This document shows positions 1 to 5,490 of a stretch of 7,334 nt of DNA, piece by piece. The stretch covers positions 1 through 7,334 of the forward strand of contig JADGNS010000214.1 in NCBI GenBank assembly GCA_017883355.1, read 5' to 3'. The notes under the pieces were generated by a model that saw nothing but the letters and a program-made list of their open reading frames with translations, was not told where the DNA came from and did not search any database. Made by a program: the position numbers and the translations under genes. This DNA is from Candidatus Solibacter sp. (GTDB lineage: Bacteria; Acidobacteriota; Terriglobia; Bryobacterales; Bryobacteraceae). The first letter of the stretch is position 1, and each line of letters begins with the position of its first letter.

Positions 1-1
1 G

Positions 2-67
2 ATCGCCACTATCCGCGCCACCATCATCGAGCGCATGCGCGACCTGGGATACGAACTCCGCGTGTGA
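2..67 (+). CDS. C-terminal end of an unidentified protein (partial)
   Basis: The second forward frame is open from the window edge to a TGA at 65-67 and encodes 21 residues ending in RMRDLGYELRV. The composition (alternating charged and aliphatic residues, high GC at third positions) looks like real coding sequence, while the other forward frames give Arg/His-rich translations. The fragment resembles the final helix and strand of a cytoplasmic enzyme or regulator, but it is too short to assign to a family. It converges on the permease gene ending at 217, with an inverted repeat between them. The function cannot be told from this window. Confidence 0.55.
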   Translation: MATIRATIIERMRDLGYELRV

Positions 68-137
68 AGTGGCATAAGTTGCTCATGACGCCCGCGGCGT
101 CTCAAGCGAATGATGAAATTGCTGCTGCCAGTCCGGC

Positions 138-213
138 AACCGCTCCCTCACGGTCGCGGCTCGGTTACGCAGCGCGCAATGCCAATCAGAGCCGCGACCG
201 TGAGGGAGCGGTT
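138..213. repeat. Perfect 25-bp inverted repeat at a convergent gene junction
   Basis: The left arm is 138-162 (begins AACCGCTCCCTCACGGTCGC) and the right arm 189-213 is its exact reverse complement; a 26-base loop separates them. Pairing extends outward to about 216 with a single one-base bulge, so the right arm abuts the permease stop codon at 217-219. A transcript from either strand would form a very stable hairpin. It has no U-tract, so it is not a textbook intrinsic terminator, but its position between two converging genes fits transcript-end protection or bidirectional termination. The arm sequence matches my recollection of a dispersed repeat in Solibacter-like and some planctomycete genomes, which in translation yields spurious PLPHGRGSV-type peptides; this could not be searched. 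A REP/MITE-like element is the best description. Confidence 0.85.
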
Positions 214-216
214 TGC

Positions 217-2652
217 TCACTCGTACCGTAGCGCGTTGGCCGGCCGGATGCGCGTGATGCGCAAGGAAGGCACCACCGACGCCGCCACCGCCACCGCCAT
301 CAGCGCCACCGCCACGCTCGCAAACACCAGCGGGTCGGTGGGCCGGACTCCGTACAGCATGGTGGTCATCAGCCGGGTGATCCCGAGCGCGCCCGCCACG
401 CCGAACGCGAGGCCGAGGGCGGCCAACCGCACGCCGTGCCGGATCACCATCCCCACCACGTCGCCCGCGCTCGCGCCCAGCGCCATGCGGATGCCGAACT
501 CGCGCGTGCGCTGCGTCACCGTGTAGGCCAGCACTCCGTAGATGCCGATCGCCGAAAGTGCCAGCGCGAGCAGCGCGAATACCAGGCAGATCACCATCGC
601 CGCCTTGCGGTCGCGCACCGAGCGCGTCACCCGCTCCGGCATCGTCTTGACATCGAACAGCGGCAACTCGGGGTCGGCCTGCCGGAGCGCGGCGCGCACG
701 GCCGCCACCGCCTGCGTATCGTTGGCCGCCGTCTTCACCACCACGTGCATGGTGCGCTGCGGGTCCTGTTTGTAATTCCAGTACACCTCGCCGCGCTGGT
801 TCAGGTCCGCGATGTCCTCGCTCTTGACGCTGCCCACCACGCCGACCACCGTATAGGGCTTGTGTGTGTCGTCAATGCCGCGCCGGATGTGCCCGCCCAC
901 CGCCTTGCCCGCCGGCCAGTACTTCCGCGCCAGGAACTCGTCCACAATCGCCACCTTCAGCGTTTCGTTGCCATCGCCCTCGCTGAAGTAGCGCCCCGCG
1001 CGCAACGGAATCTTCATCGCCGGCAGGTAGCCGGCGTCGATCGTGCTCCAGCGCGGCACCGGCGGCAGTTCGCCGGTCGCCGGATTGTAGCCCTCTACCG
1101 CCATCGCGCTCGCATTATTGCGGTCGGTGAAGGGCAGGGCATCGGTGGCCCCCGCCTCTCGAACTCCCGGAATGGCGCGCACCCGTTCCAGCAGCCCGCC
1201 CACGAAATTGCGCAACTGCGCGTCTTCCTTGTAGCGCGCCCGCGGGAGGGAGAACTCCGCCGTCTGCACGTTCTGCGCCTGGAAGCCCGGGTCCACCGCC
1301 AGGAGTCGCGCGAAACTCAGCGTCAACAGTCCGCTGCCGATCAGCAGCACAAACGCCAGCGACACCTGGCACACCACCAGCGCACTGCGCGTCCACAATG
1401 CGCGTTTCTCCGTAGTCCCGGTTCGCTCCGTGGAGCGGAACACCGCGTTGAGATCGCGGCGCACCAGGTGATAGACCGGCACAGAGCCGAACACCAGCCC
1501 CGTCAACACGGCCACCGCCGCGCTGAAGGCGAGCACCGTGCCATCCATCTGGATCCCAGCGCCGCGCGGCAGATCGCTGGTGCCGATCATCGCCAGCAGG
1601 CGCACGCCGGCCATTCCCGTCAGCACGCCGAAGACTCCGCCGATCGCGGCCAGCGCCATGGCTTCGATCAGCAGTTGGCCAGCCAGCCTTCCGCGCCCCG
1701 CGCCCAGGCTGTAGCGGATGGCCAGTTCCTTCATGCGGATGTTGGAGCGCACCAGCATCAGGTTCGCCACGTTGACGCAGCCGATGAGCAGGACGAACGC
1801 CACCGCGCACTGCAACAGGTATAAGGTGGGCCGCACGTCGCCCACCAGCTCTTCCTTGAGCCCCCGCACCACGGTGCCGAAGCGCGCATTCTCCAGCAGC
1901 TTGCGCATTCTGCCCGAGTTCTCCACGCTGTGCCGGTTGAGCGCGTCGATGTGCTGTTGCACCAGGGCGACGGTGACGCCCGGTTTCAGCCGTGCCACCA
2001 TGTCCCAGTTATTGCTGTGCCGGCCATCGTCGGTGCCCACCTGCGGCGCCCAGGTCAGAGGAGTCCAAAGCCGTGCCTCGCGCCCCGGTTGGGCGAATGC
2101 CTCCGGCATGACGCCCACCACGCGGTAGTTCACGCCGCTCAGCCGCAGGTCTCTTCCCACCACGGCAGGGTCGCGCCCGAACATGTCTTTCCAAATCCCG
2201 TAGCTCAAGATGGCGAATTGATTCTTCTGGTATACCGCGTCGTCTTCGGTGAACAGCCGCCCCATGAGGGGCGTGGCGCGCAGCACGCGGAAGTAGGATG
2301 GCGTGACCGAGTCCGCCTGCAACCGCACCGGCGATCCCTCCGCCCCCGCGTCGTAACCCGCGCCGGTATATTCGGCCACGCTGTCGAAGACATCCGTCAT
2401 CTGCCGCCGGTCCAGGTAATCCGGAATCGAATTCTGGGAGTTCTTGACCACACCGACGCCCGGGTAGATGTTGCCCAAGGAGACCAGGCGGTCCGGCTCG
2501 GCGAACGGCAGCGGCGCCAGAATCACGGCGTGGAGCACGGTGAAAATCGCCGTATTAGCGCCAATGCACAGCGCCAGCGTCAGCAACGCCGTAACCGTGA
2601 AGGCCTTCTCTTTCCAGAGAAGCTTGAATCCAAAACGCAGGTCCTGGAGCAT
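217..2652 (-). CDS. ADOP-type orphan ABC permease (MacB/FtsX-like, duplicated)
   Basis: This 811-residue inner-membrane protein contains two MacB periplasmic-core/FtsX permease units in tandem. Membrane segments are visible near residues 18-48, 276-302, 326-356, 371-397, 419-450, 685-712, 737-760 and 774-796, with periplasmic domains at about 50-270 and 455-680. The conserved FtsX-domain motif occurs twice, as ELAIRYSLGAGR (309-320) and REFGIRMALGAS (717-728), and the protein ends with the family-typical RPANALRYE. Acidobacteria carry large paralogous families of such permeases that are not encoded next to an ATPase, named acidobacterial duplicated orphan permease; none of the genes here is an ATPase. 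The natural substrate is unknown. The ATG at 2650-2652 is preceded by AGGGGA with a 10-base spacer and directly gives the family N-terminus MLQDLRFGFK. It lies 60 bases downstream of the hydrolase gene and may be its last operon partner or separately transcribed. Confidence 0.93.
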   Translation of the reverse strand: MLQDLRFGFKLLWKEKAFTVTALLTLALCIGANTAIFTVLHAVILAPLPFAEPDRLVSLGNIYPGVGVVKNSQNSIPDYLDRRQMTDVFDSVAEYTGAGYDAGAEGSPVRLQADSVTPSYFRVLRATPLMGRLFTEDDAVYQKNQFAILSYGIWKDMFGRDPAVVGRDLRLSGVNYRVVGVMPEAFAQPGREARLWTPLTWAPQVGTDDGRHSNNWDMVARLKPGVTVALVQQHIDALNRHSVENSGRMRKLLENARFGTVVRGLKEELVGDVRPTLYLLQCAVAFVLLIGCVNVANLMLVRSNIRMKELAIRYSLGAGRGRLAGQLLIEAMALAAIGGVFGVLTGMAGVRLLAMIGTSDLPRGAGIQMDGTVLAFSAAVAVLTGLVFGSVPVYHLVRRDLNAVFRSTERTGTTEKRALWTRSALVVCQVSLAFVLLIGSGLLTLSFARLLAVDPGFQAQNVQTAEFSLPRARYKEDAQLRNFVGGLLERVRAIPGVREAGATDALPFTDRNNASAMAVEGYNPATGELPPVPRWSTIDAGYLPAMKIPLRAGRYFSEGDGNETLKVAIVDEFLARKYWPAGKAVGGHIRRGIDDTHKPYTVVGVVGSVKSEDIADLNQRGEVYWNYKQDPQRTMHVVVKTAANDTQAVAAVRAALRQADPELPLFDVKTMPERVTRSVRDRKAAMVICLVFALLALALSAIGIYGVLAYTVTQRTREFGIRMALGASAGDVVGMVIRHGVRLAALGLAFGVAGALGITRLMTTMLYGVRPTDPLVFASVAVALMAVAVAASVVPSLRITRIRPANALRYE

Positions 2653-2712
2653 GTACGCGTAGTCCCCTAAGTGAGTAACTACGTCCGGGGCGGCGGATTG
2701 GTTCGCAAAATC

Positions 2713-3579
2713 CTACTGCATCGTCTTTTTCAGCCAGGCGAGCATTTCGGGCTTCCAGTGCTGTTGCTCGGGGGCCTTCCAGCCGCTCATGCCGTGGCCG
2801 CCGCCTTCGATGGGGATCACCTCGCAGCTCACGCCCACTACCTTCATTGCCTTGCACATGGCGGGGGATTGTTCGTACGACACCTGATCGTCCTTGGTCC
2901 CGTGAATGCACAGGAACGGCGGCATACCCTTGTGGACCGCGAAAATCGGCGAGGCGTCGTGCAGCTTCTTCAGGCCCGCCGCGTCCAGTTGTTCGGCGCC
3001 GAAGAAATGGATGCCGCCGCCGTTGGCCGCGTGGCGGCTGATGGTGGTCATGTTGAAACGTTCCGGGTGGTCGCGCCGTTCTTCGGCCAGCTTGCCGTAG
3101 TCCACCGGACCGTATATGTCCACCACCGCGCGGACCCTGGTCTCCGGCGTCTCGTGGGTTCCGGCGTAGTTCACCAGGAACCCGCCGGCCGATTCGCCGA
3201 TCAGCGCGATCTTCGCCACATCCACGTGGTACGTGGCGGCGTGGGCTTTCACCCATTTGATGGCGCTACTGACGTCCTCGCTGGCCTCGGGTTGACGGAA
3301 CTCGGGCGCCATGCGGTAATCGATGCTGAACCACGCGTATCCGGCGTTGGCCAGGACGTCGAATAGCGGCTTGACGTTGGTGCTCTTGCTGCCTTCGTCG
3401 AAGCCGCCGCCGTGAATCAGGATGGCGGCGGGAAACGGCCCGGGCCCGTCGGGGACGTGCAGGTCGAGGAGCACGGGCTTGCCGCCGGGACGGGCGTACT
3501 CCACGTCCTTTTGATCCACAGCCGCGGCGGAGAGGGTCGCGGCGCAGGCAATCGCCAGAACGAAAATGGATTTGCGCAT
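2713..3579 (-). CDS. Secreted alpha/beta hydrolase (esterase, HSL/BD-FAE-like)
   Basis: This 288-residue protein has an N-terminal signal peptide (residues 1-20, MRKSIFVLAIACAATLSAAA, probable cleavage after Ala-rich residues), so it acts in the periplasm or outside the cell. The fold is a serine hydrolase: oxyanion-hole motif HGGGF (56-60), DYRMAPE (87-93) typical of hormone-sensitive-lipase-like esterases, nucleophile elbow GESAGG with Ser130, the acid near GTKDD (Asp230 or Asp231), and the catalytic His262 in GGGHGM. The whole triad is present, so it should be active as a carboxylesterase or related acyl hydrolase; the substrate is unknown, with acetylated or feruloylated carbohydrates a family-based possibility. 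The ATG is fixed by the signal peptide; no convincing Shine-Dalgarno sequence precedes it (CACTCACTCC). It lies 44 bases after the BMC shell gene on the same strand, suggesting co-transcription. Confidence 0.9.
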   Translation of the reverse strand: MRKSIFVLAIACAATLSAAAVDQKDVEYARPGGKPVLLDLHVPDGPGPFPAAILIHGGGFDEGSKSTNVKPLFDVLANAGYAWFSIDYRMAPEFRQPEASEDVSSAIKWVKAHAATYHVDVAKIALIGESAGGFLVNYAGTHETPETRVRAVVDIYGPVDYGKLAEERRDHPERFNMTTISRHAANGGGIHFFGAEQLDAAGLKKLHDASPIFAVHKGMPPFLCIHGTKDDQVSYEQSPAMCKAMKVVGVSCEVIPIEGGGHGMSGWKAPEQQHWKPEMLAWLKKTMQ

Positions 3580-3623
3580 GGAGTGAGTGTATCAGTGTGG
3601 CAATGCCAGCGTCCCGCGCCCAC

Positions 3624-4235
3624 CTACTTGGGCAATAAGGAAAGGACACCTTCGCTGGGGCTCGCGATGACGTGGGCGGCGATCAATTTGCCCAAGCCTT
3701 CCACCTTGGCTTTGCCGGCGTCGATGGCCGCCTGCACGGCGGCGACGTCGCCTTTGATGAGGACCGTGATGTAGCCGCCGCCCAGCTTTTCACGGGCCAG
3801 CACTTCCACCGCGGCGGTTTTCAGGGCGGTGTCGATGGCCTCGAAGACGGCGGTGAAGCCCTGGGTTTCGATCAGGCCGACGGCAAAGGGCGCCTGGGAT
3901 TCGTTTTTCATTCTCTGCTCCGGGTACTGCACGGTGGACTGTTCGAACAGGGGATTGAAATCGGCGGCAGCTTCGTAAGCCGCCTTGCCGAGCGGGGATG
4001 GGGCGGGGATGACGTGCGCGATCACCTCGACCTGCATGGCGCTGGCGGTGGCTTCGGCGGCGCTGGCGGCCGCCTCGATGTCGCCCAACGCGCCGTGCAG
4101 TTTGAGGCACACGCCAGGGCGGTCGTTGAGTTCGGTTTGCAGCACACGCACGCCGGCCATCTTCTCCATGGCGTCGAGCACGACCATGGCCGCCGCCCAA
4201 CCGCCGATTTCGATCAGTGCCAATGCGTCGTTCAG
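3624..4235 (-). CDS. Tandem-domain BMC shell protein (BMC-T), probable CTG start
   Basis: The protein has two bacterial-microcompartment domains (pfam00936) in tandem, numbered here from a CTG start as 203 residues: domain 1 at about 3-83 and domain 2 at about 116-195. Domain 2 is canonical, with FAVGLIETQGFTAVFEAIDT, pore loop KLGGG (150-154; KIGSG is usual), KGDVAAVQAAIDAG and HVIASPSEGVL. Domain 1 keeps ALALIEIGGW, DAMEKMAGV and HVIPAPSP but has a divergent pore loop (NDRPG, 37-41). Both domains are in unpermuted order, as in PduT-like BMC-T proteins, which form trimeric pseudohexameric tiles of the shell facet; the PduT iron-sulfur cysteine is not evident. In-frame starts are limited: TTG at 4221-4223 would cut the first strand (ALALIE), whereas CTG at 4233-4235 gives a natural MNDALALIE start, overlaps the upstream lyase stop as CTGA and has GGGGGA just upstream. 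The assignment is firm; the exact start is inferred. Confidence 0.9.
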   Translation of the reverse strand: MNDALALIEIGGWAAAMVVLDAMEKMAGVRVLQTELNDRPGVCLKLHGALGDIEAAASAAEATASAMQVEVIAHVIPAPSPLGKAAYEAAADFNPLFEQSTVQYPEQRMKNESQAPFAVGLIETQGFTAVFEAIDTALKTAAVEVLAREKLGGGYITVLIKGDVAAVQAAIDAGKAKVEGLGKLIAAHVIASPSEGVLSLLPK

Positions 4236-5260
4236 AAGATCCCCCGCTTCTGAAGTTCGTGCATGACTTCAAAGACCACCTGCTCGAGTCTGGCTTCCAA
4301 GTTGCCTGGGGCCGGTTGGCCGGTGCGCGGGGCGCAGCCTTCGGGCGGAGGGCCGACCAGTTCGAAATCGGCCAGGATGCACTGCAGCACCCTGGTCATT
4401 TCGGCGCGGTCGGTCTTCTGCGCGCCGGTTTGCGGGAGGCGTCCGCCGCCGAAATCGAAGCCGCGCAGGGCGGCGGCGGCGCGGAACCCATCGGGGAACT
4501 CGAAGGGGTAGAGCATGGTGTCGAAGAGGGCCAGGATGCGGTAGTTCCACTGCATGGCCTCCGGGTACTTTCCGGCGCGGCAGAGATCGTAGATGCGGCG
4601 GGTGACTTCGGGGATGGCGTTGCTGCTGGCGTGGGTGCCGCCATCGCAGCCCGCCATCAGCATGGGCGCGAGCACGGCCTCCCAGCCGGTGAGGAAGCTG
4701 AAATCGGGGCGGATGGGGCGGATGGCGGCGATCATGCGCATCATGAACGCCAGGTCGCCGGAGGAATCCTTGATGCCGATGACGCGCGGGAAATCGGCGG
4801 CCAGGCGGTGAATGGTGGGGACATCGATCGGGCTGGCGAACATGGGAATGTTGTACAGCGTGATATCGATGGGCGTGTGGCGCGCGATCTCGGCGAAGTA
4901 GGCGTAGACCGATTCGGGCGTGAGGCGGTAGTAGATGGGCGAGACGATGGCGACGGCGCGCGCGCCCATGGCGGCGTAGGCTTCGCAGGCGCCGAGCGTC
5001 TCGGTGACGTTGGCCTCGGCCGCGCCGGCCAGAATGGGGACTCGGCCGCGGGCTTCGTCGCAGGTGATGCGCACGATCCGGCGGCGCTCTTCCTCATTGA
5101 AGCGCGTGAACTCGCCGGTGGAACCGTTGGGATACAGGCCATGGACGCCGCTCGCGATCAGCCAGGAGAGGAAGCGGCGGAGTTCCGTTTCGTTGATCTG
5201 CCCGTGCGCGTCGAGGGGGACGAGCGTCGGCGTGAAGATGCCCTGTAGTTTCTCCGCCAT
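4232..5260 (-). CDS. DapA/NanA-superfamily lyase with C-terminal encapsulation-like tail
   Basis: This is a class I (Schiff-base) lyase of the dihydrodipicolinate synthase / N-acetylneuraminate lyase superfamily, 342 residues. Visible features are the carboxylate-binding GSTGE (46-50) after GVHGLYPN, PIYYR (108-112), the catalytic Tyr136 in LYNIP, the Schiff-base Lys164 in GIKDSSGD, and a long glycine-rich stretch TGWEAVLAPMLMAGCDGG (191-208). Members cleave or condense pyruvate (or a 2-oxo acid) with an aldehyde; the sequence does not show which substrate, and true lysine-biosynthetic DapA is only one option. The catalytic domain should end near residue 300; residues 301-342 are an extra Pro/Gly-rich linker plus amphipathic helix. 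The ATG at 5258-5260 (MAEKLQGIFTPTLVPLD) matches the family N-terminus; the frame runs open to 5497, but that part only translates repeat sequence. It is translationally coupled to the BMC shell gene, supporting a role as microcompartment cargo. Confidence 0.9.
   Translation of the reverse strand: MAEKLQGIFTPTLVPLDAHGQINETELRRFLSWLIASGVHGLYPNGSTGEFTRFNEEERRRIVRITCDEARGRVPILAGAAEANVTETLGACEAYAAMGARAVAIVSPIYYRLTPESVYAYFAEIARHTPIDITLYNIPMFASPIDVPTIHRLAADFPRVIGIKDSSGDLAFMMRMIAAIRPIRPDFSFLTGWEAVLAPMLMAGCDGGTHASSNAIPEVTRRIYDLCRAGKYPEAMQWNYRILALFDTMLYPFEFPDGFRAAAALRGFDFGGGRLPQTGAQKTDRAEMTRVLQCILADFELVGPPPEGCAPRTGQPAPGNLEARLEQVVFEVMHELQKRGIF
4233..4245 (-). promoter_or_regulatory. Coupled stop/start with ribosome-binding site (CTGA)
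   Basis: On the minus strand, GGGGGA (4245 to 4240) is followed by four bases and then CTGA, in which the CTG (4235-4233) is the proposed start of the shell gene and TGA (4234-4232) the stop of the lyase gene. This has the same geometry as the common ATGA overlap of translationally coupled genes, with C in place of A. The same purine tract would be 16 bases from the alternative TTG start, which is too far for normal use. Confidence 0.5.
4235..4360 (-). other. Candidate BMC encapsulation peptide with linker on the lyase C-terminus
   Basis: Residues 301-342 of the lyase lie beyond the usual end of the superfamily domain. Residues 303-319 form a flexible linker rich in Pro, Gly and Ala (GPPPEGCAPRTGQPAPG). 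Residues 321-337 (LEARLEQVVFEVMHELQ) form a helix whose hydrophobic residues L321, L325, V328, V329, V332, M333 and L336 follow an i, i+4, i+7, i+8, i+11, i+12, i+15 pattern, giving one hydrophobic face, with Glu/Arg/Gln/His on the other. Short amphipathic helices joined by such linkers are the known targeting tags of BMC cargo enzymes (for example on PduP and PduD). The next gene is a BMC shell protein. That this tail binds that shell is inference. Confidence 0.7.
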
Positions 5261-5360
5261 GGGAAAACGTAATCCCAAGTTTAGCTCATGGCTGCGGAAT
5301 TCCGTTCCCGACTCTGAGGGTACCCCGCGGCGAAGCCGGAAAACAAACGGGAAAACGAGT

Positions 5361-5404
5361 TCAACGCAGAGACGCAGAGAACGCAGAGGAAGCGCAGAGA
5401 AAAC
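5361..5404. repeat. Short CGCAGAG tandem repeat array
   Basis: Four imperfect copies of the 8-base unit ACGCAGAG occur at 5364-5371, 5372-5379, 5381-5388 and, as GCGCAGAG, 5392-5399, preceded by TTCA and followed by AAAACC. On the minus strand it reads as CTCTGCGT repeats. This motif is, from memory, a dispersed intergenic repeat in many environmental bacterial genomes, where its translation produces LRSLRLCV-type peptides; that explains the spurious N-terminal extension of the lyase frame. It lies within the divergent promoter region between the lyase and the oxidoreductase. No function is known to me. Confidence 0.75.
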
Positions 5405-5440
5405 CAAGAACAGGGGGCGGGCGCGGAGGGTCGTGGAAGC

Positions 5441-5480
5441 TTGACTTCCCAGGCGATTCCAGATACCACGGGTGGAGAGG
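5441..5480 (+). promoter_or_regulatory. Possible sigma70-like promoter and RBS of the oxidoreductase gene
   Basis: TTGACT (5441-5446) matches five of six bases of the -35 consensus. After a 17-base spacer, TACCAC (5464-5469) is a weak -10 element (three of six). A transcript start near 5476 would leave a short leader. The purine-rich GGAGAGG (5474-5480) sits 10 bases before the ATG at 5491 and is a good Shine-Dalgarno match, although it would be partly cut by such a start site, so either the start is a few bases earlier or the promoter call is wrong. The RBS is more certain than the promoter. Confidence 0.35.
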
Positions 5481-5490
5481 ATCGCTGACC

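Noticed and set aside
110..526. Plus-strand open frame of 138 codons starting in the inverted repeat
   Set aside because: Its beginning (PLPHGRGSV) is translated repeat and the rest is antisense to the permease C-terminus.
436..1824. Long plus-strand open frame of 462 codons opposite the permease gene
   Set aside because: It translates to an Arg/His/Ala/Gln-rich sequence with no domain pattern, as expected from the antisense of a high-GC gene; the opposite strand encodes a clear membrane protein.
2658..2683. 6-bp inverted repeat (CGTAGT/ACTACG) around the permease ribosome-binding site
   Set aside because: The arms are short with a 14-base spacer, so chance is likely; no match to a known operator was recognised.
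3598..3608. Small palindrome TGGCAATGCCA between the shell and hydrolase genes
   Set aside because: Five-base arms around one base are too short to support a regulatory or terminator call.
4217..5248. Plus-strand open frame of 343 codons opposite the lyase gene
   Set aside because: The Gly/Ala/Asp/His-rich translation lacks motifs and mirrors the codon bias of the real lyase gene, whose catalytic motifs are intact.
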